56,734 nucleotides of DNA from an uncultured Opitutia bacterium (GTDB taxonomy: Bacteria > Verrucomicrobiota > Verrucomicrobiia > Opitutales > Coraliomargaritaceae): the NCBI GenBank assembly GCA_937136395.1, contig CAKZOI010000048.1, positions 1 to 56,734 of the forward strand. The letters run 5' to 3'. A program made the position numbers and the translations under genes. The notes under the pieces were generated by a model, which saw nothing but the letters and a program-made list of their open reading frames with translations, ran no database searches and had not been told where the DNA came from. This document shows, in pieces, positions 22,018 through 29,867 of this stretch. Position 1 is the stretch's first letter. The number at the start of each line of letters is the position of its first letter.

Positions 22018-24363
22018 CTAAGTAAAATCGAATTTCACCTCGCTGCCGACGACCTTGAGCTTGGCTTCAAAACCTTTTCCCGCCTTTGACTTGAAGCCCG
22101 ATAGCAAGTCTGAGGAGCCTGCCACTAAGACTGTCCTTGCTTCCTCTTCCGTGATTACTCTGCTTGCCATAGTTTTCCATATAACAAACTTACAGCCGTT
22201 TCTCCAGTTTGAGCAGCCATACGCTTTGCTGCCGACGACAATATCGCTACCGCATACGGGACAGGCACCCAACACTTCCTCTCCAGATGATTTTTTGGCA
22301 ACCGCGGCCTCTTCGAAATGCAGCTTACCTTTTTTATCTAGGCCAAGGGTTGCGAAAAGTGACTTCCCTTTCACGGTAATCGGGTGCGGAGTGAGACTAC
22401 GCTTATGCGAGAGTATTTCACGGGCAAGCTGTGGCCCAATTGCTAATCCCCAATGCTTAGCCGGCAGCACAAATTTACAGCCCTTTTTCCAGTCTGAACA
22501 TCCATACGCCTGCTTACCACGAATCACGGCAGAGTTACAAATCGGACAAGGCCCCAGATTAGAAACATCAATCGTTTTCTCAGCAGTGCACTGTAAAATC
22601 TCGCGCGTATAATCAGCCACCTCAGACATAAACTGGGTAGCATCGTATTCGCCCCGCTCAACCTGCTTGAGTCGAAATTCCCATTCGCCTGTCAGCTCGG
22701 GAGACTTCAATCGTTCATCTTGTATTAACGAAATCAATGCACGTCCAGACTCTGTGCTCAGTAAGCCCTTCCCTTTTCGCTCGATATACTTGCGCTGTAT
22801 CAACACTTCAATGATCGAAGCACGAGTGGCAGGTGTGCCAACACCTTTATCCTTAAGCGCTTCTTTTAAATCCTCATCTTCGACGATCTTACCAGCGGTT
22901 TCCATGAGTTGCAACAAGCTTGCCTCATTGAAACGTTTAGGTGGTGAGGTTTTAAACTGAGGCAATGATGGATCGTGCGGATGACTCTCCCCTTCTTGAA
23001 AATCGGGCAGCTCTTGGGCACTATCATCTTCATCGCCCTTGTCCGTAGCATCTGAAGGTTTCGATTTTGCTTCCTTCGGGTAGAGAGCTTGCCATCCCGG
23101 ATCGACGAGCACTTTTCCACGTGCACGAAATGGCTCTTCCGCTGCAATCGCTTCTATAACAGTAACTGCTTTAAGACTTGGCTGATAAAATACTGCAATT
23201 AAGCGAGTCACGACTGCATCATACAGTCGTGCTTCATCTCCGCTCAGTTGGCTACCAAGCACTTCGGTCGGTATAATCGCATGGTGGTCGGACACCTTTT
23301 TGTCATCAACAATTCGTTTTGTGAATGTCAACTTTGCGGTATCGATAGGCTCTAACTCTTTCGGCTTAAGCTGACGCAAGGCCTCTAAAAGTGGTGCGAT
23401 TGTCGGCTCAATATCTGAGCTCAAATAACGGCTATCCGTCCTTGGATAGGTTAGAAATTTCCCTTCGTATAGATTCTGAGCGATCTTTAGCGTTTGATCG
23501 GCGGTAAAACCAAAACGCTTGTTCATATCCTGCTGCAATGATGTCAGGTCATACAATTGCGGAGGGTTCGACTTTTCGTTCTTTTTGATAACTGACTCGA
23601 CTACCAACTCTTGACCCTTAATTTTTTGAATGATCGATTCGGCTTGTTCCTTATCCTCAAACTTACCTTCCGTATGTTTAAATTTGGCACCGCATGCGAT
23701 GGTATGCACTTCCCAAAAATCTTTTGCTTTGAAAAAATCGATATCAAGATCGCGATTCACGATCATCGCGAGAATAGGAGTCTGCACACGTCCGAGACTC
23801 AGCAACAAGTTGCGCTGTCCATACTCGATCGTAAAGAAACGTGTAGCATTTAAACCAACGATCCAATCTGCCTCGCTACGGCATTTAGCCGCCTGGTAAA
23901 GGCGATCGTAATCGTGGCTGGAAACGAGTTCCGAAAAGCCCTTCTTGATAGCCGACTCTGTCAGCGAACTAATCCATAGTCGCTGGCATGGCTTCGACTC
24001 ACAATCTGCCCAAGTTAAAATGTAACGAAAAATCAGTTCCCCTTCACGACCTGCGTCCGTTGCACATACAATTTCATCGGCCTCTTCAAAAAGTCGCTTA
24101 ATCGTCAGCAACTGCTCATGTGCTGAACCATCCTTACGAGTGCGCAATTTAAATTCATTTGGAATAATGGGTAAATTACTCAGCCGCCATGGTTTCCACT
24201 GCGGATTGTAGTCTTCGGGCTCTTGCAACTCGACCATGTGCCCAAAGGCCCATGTGACTGTCCACTCATCCCCCTTCAGGAACCCCTTACCTTGACTCGT
24301 CGCACCTAAAAATTTGGCGATATCTCGAGCCACTGAAGGCTTCTCTGCTAAGACGACTTTCAT
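22018..24363 (-). CDS. topB: DNA topoisomerase III (type IA) with two C-terminal zinc-ribbon repeats
   Basis: A type IA topoisomerase relaxing and decatenating DNA through a 5'-phosphotyrosine link. The ATG at 24363 gives 781 residues starting MKVVLAEKPSVARDIAKFLG, the TopB-type TOPRIM start. Next come the metal site ATDAGREGELIFR, LGRVQTPILAMIVNRD and the active-site region YPRTDSRYL with its catalytic Tyr. After about residue 590 there are two repeats of a four-Cys ribbon, CPICNSAV...YGCSDWKKGCKF and CPVCGSDI...YGCSNWRNGCKF, each followed by a topo-C-like domain. A TTG two codons upstream is a less likely start. The zinc-ribbon coiled-coil gene lies just upstream on the same strand. Confidence 0.92.
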   Translation of the reverse strand: MKVVLAEKPSVARDIAKFLGATSQGKGFLKGDEWTVTWAFGHMVELQEPEDYNPQWKPWRLSNLPIIPNEFKLRTRKDGSAHEQLLTIKRLFEEADEIVCATDAGREGELIFRYILTWADCESKPCQRLWISSLTESAIKKGFSELVSSHDYDRLYQAAKCRSEADWIVGLNATRFFTIEYGQRNLLLSLGRVQTPILAMIVNRDLDIDFFKAKDFWEVHTIACGAKFKHTEGKFEDKEQAESIIQKIKGQELVVESVIKKNEKSNPPQLYDLTSLQQDMNKRFGFTADQTLKIAQNLYEGKFLTYPRTDSRYLSSDIEPTIAPLLEALRQLKPKELEPIDTAKLTFTKRIVDDKKVSDHHAIIPTEVLGSQLSGDEARLYDAVVTRLIAVFYQPSLKAVTVIEAIAAEEPFRARGKVLVDPGWQALYPKEAKSKPSDATDKGDEDDSAQELPDFQEGESHPHDPSLPQFKTSPPKRFNEASLLQLMETAGKIVEDEDLKEALKDKGVGTPATRASIIEVLIQRKYIERKGKGLLSTESGRALISLIQDERLKSPELTGEWEFRLKQVERGEYDATQFMSEVADYTREILQCTAEKTIDVSNLGPCPICNSAVIRGKQAYGCSDWKKGCKFVLPAKHWGLAIGPQLAREILSHKRSLTPHPITVKGKSLFATLGLDKKGKLHFEEAAVAKKSSGEEVLGACPVCGSDIVVGSKAYGCSNWRNGCKFVIWKTMASRVITEEEARTVLVAGSSDLLSGFKSKAGKGFEAKLKVVGSEVKFDFT

Positions 24364-24371
24364 GAACAAAC

Positions 24372-24393
24372 CCTAGGCATGAATTTGCCTAGG
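24372..24393 (-). promoter_or_regulatory. Hairpin overlapping the topB ribosome-binding site
   Basis: CCTAGGCA (24372-24379) and TGCCTAGG (24386-24393) form a perfect 8-bp stem with a 6-nt loop. It begins 5 nt after the stop of the upstream gene, and the 3' arm, read on the minus strand, contains most of the TAGGG that would serve as topB ribosome-binding site. It could reduce topB translation or act as a weak terminator; there is no T run. Confidence 0.45.
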
Positions 24394-24397
24394 CAAA

Positions 24398-25102
24398 CTA
24401 TGCGTAAACTATACGCGCACACTGATCACAGAAATGTGGCTCACCAGCGACTGAAGCCATTTTTGAAACCTCATTCGACACACGTAAATGACATCCCCCA
24501 CATTTATGTGCTTCAATCGTCGTCACGTAGGGCGGGCGCTTGGTTAATTTCTTCACCCGATCATAATGCCCTAAAAAGCTCTCATCGACATCGGCACGAG
24601 AGTCATCAACAGCCCTTTGTGCCGCTCCAACTTTCGTCTTTAAATTTTGCTCACGCTCACTGAGCTTTTCAATTTCCTCACGCTGTATTGTGATACGTGC
24701 CTCAATCTTGATGCGCTCTGCTTCGAATGACTCGCGTGCAGTATCGATTTCCAACATCAATTCGATTTCACGCTCTTCCAATTCGCCAATCTCGGCCTCA
24801 GTCTGCTCGATTTGATGAGTCATCGCTCGATAGTCATCGTTCTTCTTAATTTCGAGCTGCTGCGTGCGAAAACGTGCAAGTGCGGCTTCCTTTGACTTCA
24901 CTTCGACGTCAAGTTCATGGCGCTGCACCTCTTTTTCTTTGAGGGCATGTCCAGCTGCCTCAATGTTCGCCTCCTCCTCGTGGATCAACTTCTCAATCGC
25001 CGCACGCTCCAAGGGTATACGCTCGAGCTCTTGCACGATTTTTTGTAGCGATGTGTCGCGGTCCTGGACAATAAGAAGCTTTTCGATTTGCGGGTCAGAC
25101 AT
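24398..25102 (-). CDS. Coiled-coil protein with C4 zinc ribbon (CT398 family)
   Basis: A 234-residue cytoplasmic protein. Residues about 1-165 are one long charged coiled coil, for example QDRDTSLQKIVQELERIP and EIGELEEREIELMLEID. The end holds a four-cysteine zinc ribbon, HKCGGCHLRVSN followed by HFCDQCARIVY. This architecture matches the family with Chlamydia CT398 and Helicobacter HP0958, which have been linked to RpoN and flagellar or secretion functions; the general role is not settled. topB follows 34 bp downstream. Confidence 0.85.
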   Translation of the reverse strand: MSDPQIEKLLIVQDRDTSLQKIVQELERIPLERAAIEKLIHEEEANIEAAGHALKEKEVQRHELDVEVKSKEAALARFRTQQLEIKKNDDYRAMTHQIEQTEAEIGELEEREIELMLEIDTARESFEAERIKIEARITIQREEIEKLSEREQNLKTKVGAAQRAVDDSRADVDESFLGHYDRVKKLTKRPPYVTTIEAHKCGGCHLRVSNEVSKMASVAGEPHFCDQCARIVYA

Positions 25103-25163
25103 ATTTGAGAATACTCACGAACACTCAAAACTCACTAGACTGCAGAGCAACACAAAAGACACG

Positions 25164-25523
25164 ATGAGCGACACTTCACTACAAGACCAAATCGACGATG
25201 CGACACTCGACTTCACGCTCGGGGAAAGCGCCGCGGCGATTGAAAAATTGAATCAGCTGGTCAAATTACACCCAAACTCCTTTGAAGCATGGCATGCACT
25301 GACCGAAGTCCACTTTTCAGAGCGCGATTTCAATGCTGCCCTCAAAGCCGGTGAAGCCGCACACGCACTCAAACCAGACGACATCCACATCAACACGAGT
25401 TTATCACGTATATGGATGGAGCGAGGCGACAAGCCGCAGGCCGAACACTTCGGGGCTCAAGCACGAACTTTGAGCTGGAAAGATGAGCTCAAATCGCCCC
25501 CCGAAACGGACAGCATTTCTTAA
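25164..25523 (+). CDS. Small TPR protein
   Basis: A 119-residue soluble protein starting MSDTSLQDQIDDATLDFTLG. Residues 15-110 contain about two and a half tetratricopeptide repeats, with the pattern AAIEKLNQLVKLHPNSFEAW and AALKAGEAAHALKPDDIHI. Such repeats mediate protein contacts. It is divergent from the zinc-ribbon gene (61 bp between starts) and lies 50 bp upstream of accA on the same strand, so it may share a transcript with accA. No specific partner can be named. Confidence 0.82.
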   Translation: MSDTSLQDQIDDATLDFTLGESAAAIEKLNQLVKLHPNSFEAWHALTEVHFSERDFNAALKAGEAAHALKPDDIHINTSLSRIWMERGDKPQAEHFGAQARTLSWKDELKSPPETDSIS

Positions 25524-25573
25524 CCATTCTCGGCATTGACAGTTCAAGGTCTGAACGACTAAATCATCCGCAC

Positions 25574-26539
25574 ATGGAAGATGTAACTTACACCCTAGAA
25601 TTTGAAAAACCACTGTGTGAGCTGGAGAAGCAATTAATCACACTACGCACCGTCTCTGATGAGTCTAAAGTGGACGTCAGCAGTGAAATTAAGGCAATCG
25701 AGCAAAAAATCGAAAAAACCAAGGCAGATATTTATTCCGATTTGACGCCTTGGCAGCGAGTGCAGCTGTCCCGCCATCCAAAACGCCCGTATTCGCTCGA
25801 CTACATCGAGAGCATTTTTACGGATTTTGAAGAACTTCACGGCGACCGACGTTTTCGCGATGATGCAGCCATCGTTGGTGGACCTGCATTTTTAGATGGT
25901 AAAGCTGTTATGGTAATCGGCCAACAAAAAGGTCGAAACACTAGGGACAACCTGAAGCGCAACTTTGGTTGCCCACATCCTGAAGGCTATCGTAAAGCGA
26001 TGCGACTGATGGAAATGGCTGAAAAGTTTGAGATGCCTATCATCACACTTATTGATACACCAGGTGCCTACCCAGGAATTGGTGCTGAAGAACGACACGT
26101 TGCCGAGGCAATTGCAGTCAACATCCGTGACATGAGTGCACTCAAAGTGCCAGTCATCACCATTGTTATCGGTGAAGGTGGCTCAGGCGGTGCGCTTGGC
26201 ATGGCTGTTGCAGACGAAGTAATGATCATGGAGAATAGCTACTATTCGGTCATCTCCCCTGAGGGTTGTGCTGCGATCCTATGGAAAGATCGCGCCGCCG
26301 CTCCAAAGGCTGCTGAAGCACTACGCTTTAGCCCAAAACACTTAAAGGAATTCAAGGTTGTCGATCGTATCATCAAGGAACCTATCGGTGGCGCACATCG
26401 TGATCACGCCGCTGCTGCTAAGGCCGTCAAAGACGAGATTCTAGACTCACTCTCGAAACTCGAGAAAAAGAGCATGGAAAAATTACTCGATGACCGTTAT
26501 AAGAAATTCCGCAACCTCGGAATCTTTGCCGAAGCTTAA
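25574..26539 (+). CDS. accA: Acetyl-CoA carboxylase carboxyltransferase subunit alpha
   Basis: AccA, with AccD, transfers the carboxyl group from biotin to acetyl-CoA, the first step of fatty-acid synthesis. The 321-residue product has the normal length and order: an N-terminal helical part ending in TPWQRVQLSRHPKRPYSLDY, then PEGYRKAMRLMEMAEKF, the oxyanion-hole region LIDTPGAYPGIGAEERH and VIGEGGSGGALGMAVAD, and the late block YSVISPEGCAAILWKD. accD is not in the window. A palindromic hairpin follows between this gene and the converging MBL hydrolase gene. Confidence 0.96.
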   Translation: MEDVTYTLEFEKPLCELEKQLITLRTVSDESKVDVSSEIKAIEQKIEKTKADIYSDLTPWQRVQLSRHPKRPYSLDYIESIFTDFEELHGDRRFRDDAAIVGGPAFLDGKAVMVIGQQKGRNTRDNLKRNFGCPHPEGYRKAMRLMEMAEKFEMPIITLIDTPGAYPGIGAEERHVAEAIAVNIRDMSALKVPVITIVIGEGGSGGALGMAVADEVMIMENSYYSVISPEGCAAILWKDRAAAPKAAEALRFSPKHLKEFKVVDRIIKEPIGGAHRDHAAAAKAVKDEILDSLSKLEKKSMEKLLDDRYKKFRNLGIFAEA

Positions 26540-26611
26540 GCGAAAGTAGGAGTCGCAGGCCTCAACCAACAACACCGCGGGCAACGAAAGCATTCAACTT
26601 ACTTGAGATTT

Positions 26612-26627
26612 ACCAGCGTCCGCTGGT
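26612..26627. terminator. Short palindrome between converging genes
   Basis: ACCAGCG (26612-26618), two bases, then CGCTGGT (26621-26627) form a perfect 16-nt inverted repeat that could fold into a 6-bp stem with a 4-nt loop on either strand. It sits between the stops of accA and the MBL hydrolase gene. There is no T run on either side, so termination is only a guess. Confidence 0.3.
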
Positions 26628-26662
26628 CTGCTTGTGACAGAGCCCTCCCCTCCAGTAAACAC

Positions 26663-27445
26663 TTACCAACCGACACGTAAGCCATCGTAGGCGAGGCGAA
26701 CGTCATCTGGTAAACGAGCTTCCGTGCGCTCATGGTCGACCATATAGGTCATGTGCGTGAGGAAGGAAATTCTCGCGCCCATTTCGACAGCTGTTTGCGT
26801 CGCTTCATCCACTGTCATGTGAGATGGATGCGGTTCTGGGCGTAAGCCATCGAGCACCACAACATCCGCGTCTTCAGCAAGGAATCGTGCTTCCTCACCT
26901 ACTTCCTTACAATCAGTAAAATACGCCAACTTCTTGCCAGTATCTTTCTCGGTAAAAATCAAGCCCAGCACTTCCATCGGTCCGTGTTGTAAAACCACCG
27001 ACTCTATGGTGCCACCAGGGACTTCCAATTCTTTGGGCATTTCCTGTAGCTGAAATGCAGGGTAACCCTTGACCACAGGCTTGTCCTTAATTGCGTAAGG
27101 GAAAATCTCACGTATACGCCGCAAGCCTTCTAAACTACTGAAGACCGGCAAAGCCACACCGCCATTTAAATCACAAAAACGGCGCAAATCATCCATTCCA
27201 AGTATGTGATCGGCATGTGGATGCGTCAGAATAAATGTGTCAATTTTCTGTATCTCATTTTGGATACATTGCATTCGAAATTCTGGAGCAGCATCAACTT
27301 GAATATAATGCCCTCCCATCTCGACATGAATCGATGTGCGCGTGCGCCAGTTCATCGGATTATTTAAATCGCAGCCTTCGCCCTCGGGCTGCGCAATCAT
27401 TGGCACACCTTGTGAAGTCCCTGTTCCTAAAAAGATTAATTCCAT
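26663..27445 (-). CDS. MBL-fold metal-dependent hydrolase (PhnP-like)
   Basis: A 260-residue cytoplasmic enzyme beginning MELIFLGTGTSQGVPMIAQP, the usual start of PhnP/RNase Z-like beta-lactamase-fold proteins. The two-metal site is visible as THPHADHILGMDDLRRF (HxHxDH), with a later Asp in YFTDCKEVGE and His in FLTHMTYMVDH. PhnP itself hydrolyses cyclic ribose phosphates, but no phn genes are here, so the substrate is uncertain. The gene lies directly downstream of the EEP hydrolase gene (18-bp gap) on the same strand. Confidence 0.85.
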   Translation of the reverse strand: MELIFLGTGTSQGVPMIAQPEGEGCDLNNPMNWRTRTSIHVEMGGHYIQVDAAPEFRMQCIQNEIQKIDTFILTHPHADHILGMDDLRRFCDLNGGVALPVFSSLEGLRRIREIFPYAIKDKPVVKGYPAFQLQEMPKELEVPGGTIESVVLQHGPMEVLGLIFTEKDTGKKLAYFTDCKEVGEEARFLAEDADVVVLDGLRPEPHPSHMTVDEATQTAVEMGARISFLTHMTYMVDHERTEARLPDDVRLAYDGLRVGW

Positions 27446-27463
27446 ATCATGTAATGCACTACA

Positions 27464-28390
27464 CTATTTTGCCTTCTTAGGCTCTGTATTCGTGAATTGA
27501 AAATCGGCATAGACCAATCGATGATCGGATCCATCAAGTGCTCCCTCAATGTCCACGATTACACCAGCACCGCCCTCAACATGCTTCGCCATAGCTGGTG
27601 AAACAATGAAACCATCCACCGCTTGGTAGCTTGACTCTTTCTTATAAAAGTAAGTCCAGACCTCCCCTCGCGAGTCAAACGCGGGCAAAGGTGAACCAAT
27701 CTCTAACTTGCCTCTACGCTGAAATCGGCGCTGCGCTGCGCTGTTAGGTGGCGCATTGAAATCACCCACGATCATATACCTATCCGACTTTCGATTAAGG
27801 ATCCGTTTAACAACGAGGTTTCGACATGCTTCCGCTTCGCGGGTGCGACGTAGTTCAGAAAATGGATCGGCTTCCTCGTCTGTCCAACGACTTTTCAGGT
27901 GCAATGTGAACAGTGTAAATTGAGCACCATTGGCGCCCTCGAAAGTAATTTCTAATAAGCCTCGCTTCACGCGTTCGCGGCGATCCAAATATTTAAAATC
28001 AAGGTATTTATGCTTCCTCACTTCCAAGGGTGGAACCATCGAAAGCACTGCAACATGTCGCACCGGGTCCGCGCCTTGAAGATGCACCGCATAGGGATAG
28101 TGCAAGCCTTCTTGGTGCAAGTCCGATCTCAACTCTTCGAGGAAATCCACGTCCCCCATCTCCTGAAGCACTAATATGTCTGGGCGAGCATGATGAATCA
28201 CTTTTCGAACCGCTGCCTTTTCCACTTCAGGCTTAGGATACGAAGGCCGCCAAGTGCCTGCCACTTGACGATCCATGACTAGATAATTTCTAATGTTATA
28301 CGTCGCAATACGTAGATCCTCCGCTTTCAGAGAAACCACAAAGAGGCACATCAATAGAAGTAACCCAGCAATTGGTTTAACGTAGTGCAT
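27464..28390 (-). CDS. Exported endonuclease/exonuclease/phosphatase-family protein
   Basis: A 308-residue EEP-fold hydrolase with a signal peptide (MHYVKPIAGLLLLMCLFVVSLKA). The fold's catalytic blocks are all visible: LRIATYNIRNYLV, VLQEMGDVDFLEEL (metal-binding Glu), MIVGDFNAPPNS (Asp and Asn) and ALDGSDHRLVYADF (terminal Asp-His). Members cut DNA or phosphodiesters or remove phosphates; the target of this exported one is unknown. I use the ATG at 28390 rather than a TTG nine bases upstream. It lies between the M48 protease and MBL genes in a likely three-gene operon. Confidence 0.85.
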   Translation of the reverse strand: MHYVKPIAGLLLLMCLFVVSLKAEDLRIATYNIRNYLVMDRQVAGTWRPSYPKPEVEKAAVRKVIHHARPDILVLQEMGDVDFLEELRSDLHQEGLHYPYAVHLQGADPVRHVAVLSMVPPLEVRKHKYLDFKYLDRRERVKRGLLEITFEGANGAQFTLFTLHLKSRWTDEEADPFSELRRTREAEACRNLVVKRILNRKSDRYMIVGDFNAPPNSAAQRRFQRRGKLEIGSPLPAFDSRGEVWTYFYKKESSYQAVDGFIVSPAMAKHVEGGAGVIVDIEGALDGSDHRLVYADFQFTNTEPKKAK

Positions 28391-28413
28391 GGCTAACAAG
28401 TTTAGGAGAGCGT

Positions 28414-29661
28414 TTATTGGTTCATCGAAGCTTCACGCTCCAATAATGTCGGGTGTGAATAATAGAAGCTGCTATAAATTGGGTGCGGTGTCAAATTACT
28501 CAAATTCTCCTTGTGTAACTTGCGAAGCGCACGACTAAGGGGCGCCGCGCCTCCCATCGCATCGCGGGCAAACGCATCTGCCTCATACTCATGCTTGCGT
28601 GATAAGCGGCTCATTAATGGCGACAACCAAAAGGTCAGCAAGCCACTGAGCAGTAAAAACAATAGCAAAACTGGAACAATATGAACCGAATCGGCATCGC
28701 TAAAGTGAAAAGCCTGAGCCAGCCATGTGCCGTTCGCTAACCAACCAAGTAGCGCGAACATTCCAAGCGTGCTTACACCAGACATCGCAATCATCTTAGG
28801 TATATGGCCGAGCTTATAGTGCCCGATTTCGTGAGCGAGAACTGCTTCTAGCTCCTCTTCATCCATTTGCTCAATCAGGGTATCATAGAGCACAATCCGT
28901 CGAAAACGCCCAAATCCGGAGAAAAATGCATTGGAGTGCCCCGAGCGTTTACTCCCATCAATCACTAGAATCGTCTGCGCCTTAAAGCCAGTGCGCTCTG
29001 CAAGCGCGAATAAACGGTCCTTTAAAGTGCCCGCTTCCATCGGCTCCAACTTATTAAATAGCGGCATAATAAACATCGGATAAGCGACCACCATAACGAG
29101 TTGAAAAATGAAAAAGACAGAGAAGCCCCATACCCACCAAACTGAACCCGCTGCTTCAACTAGAAAAATTAATAGTGCTAGCAGAGGAAGCCCGATGATA
29201 AAACCAAGAATGAAGCCCTTCACCTTATCGACGATCCACAATTTCAAAGTGCTTTTATTAAAACCAAAGCGTTCCTCTAAACGAAACGTGCTCCACCAAT
29301 CAAATGGTAAACCCGGCAAACCGAGAATCATACCAATAAGAAACAAGACACAAGCTTGCCCCCACACACCATAGCCAATAACTCCACTCAGCCAACTGTA
29401 TAGCCAAGGCAAAGCTCCTGCGAGCAGAACAATTGCTAAGATCACGCTATCATACAGCTCACTGAGAATTCCGAAACGTGTTTTAGCGACCGTATAATCG
29501 ATCGATTTCTGATAGGTCGGAAGATCGATAAAATCTTTAAATGCATCTGGCACTTCAGCCGACTTTGCACGCGCATGGCGCATATTCATGAAGTCTAAGA
29601 TAATGCCTGTAACAAGCTTCAAGACTAGTAGGCAGACGAATGTGATCAAAATGGTATTCAT
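28414..29661 (-). CDS. M48 (Ste24-like) membrane metallopeptidase
   Basis: An integral membrane zinc protease of 415 residues resembling the CAAX protease Ste24. The N-terminus [20 protein letters not shown] is a membrane segment and at least five more follow. The zinc site is [17 protein letters not shown], the third ligand lies in the [16 protein letters not shown] block, and SGRFRR-like and [19 protein letters not shown] stretches are typical of the family. In bacteria these enzymes appear to act in membrane protein quality control rather than prenyl processing. I start at the ATG at 29661; a longer frame to 29814 lacks similarity. It may be the first gene of the operon that includes the EEP and MBL proteins. 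Confidence 0.9.
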   Translation of the reverse strand: MNTILITFVCLLVLKLVTGIILDFMNMRHARAKSAEVPDAFKDFIDLPTYQKSIDYTVAKTRFGILSELYDSVILAIVLLAGALPWLYSWLSGVIGYGVWGQACVLFLIGMILGLPGLPFDWWSTFRLEERFGFNKSTLKLWIVDKVKGFILGFIIGLPLLALLIFLVEAAGSVWWVWGFSVFFIFQLVMVVAYPMFIMPLFNKLEPMEAGTLKDRLFALAERTGFKAQTILVIDGSKRSGHSNAFFSGFGRFRRIVLYDTLIEQMDEEELEAVLAHEIGHYKLGHIPKMIAMSGVSTLGMFALLGWLANGTWLAQAFHFSDADSVHIVPVLLLFLLLSGLLTFWLSPLMSRLSRKHEYEADAFARDAMGGAAPLSRALRKLHKENLSNLTPHPIYSSFYYSHPTLLEREASMNQ

Positions 29662-29867
29662 TAGGCAACCGCCTAAAACACAGGCATTCCTAGTGTGGGT
29701 AAAGCAAATCTTTACCTTTCTATAACTCCAGAAGCCGAAGCGGTTCGGGGCAATCATCGTATACCCCATGCATATCGAGCCACTTCCGATGATTTCACGC
29801 GGTGAACTTCTCACCTGAACACGAATAATGTTGGACCTTCAACGCTCGATCTCCAACTTACTTTTTC

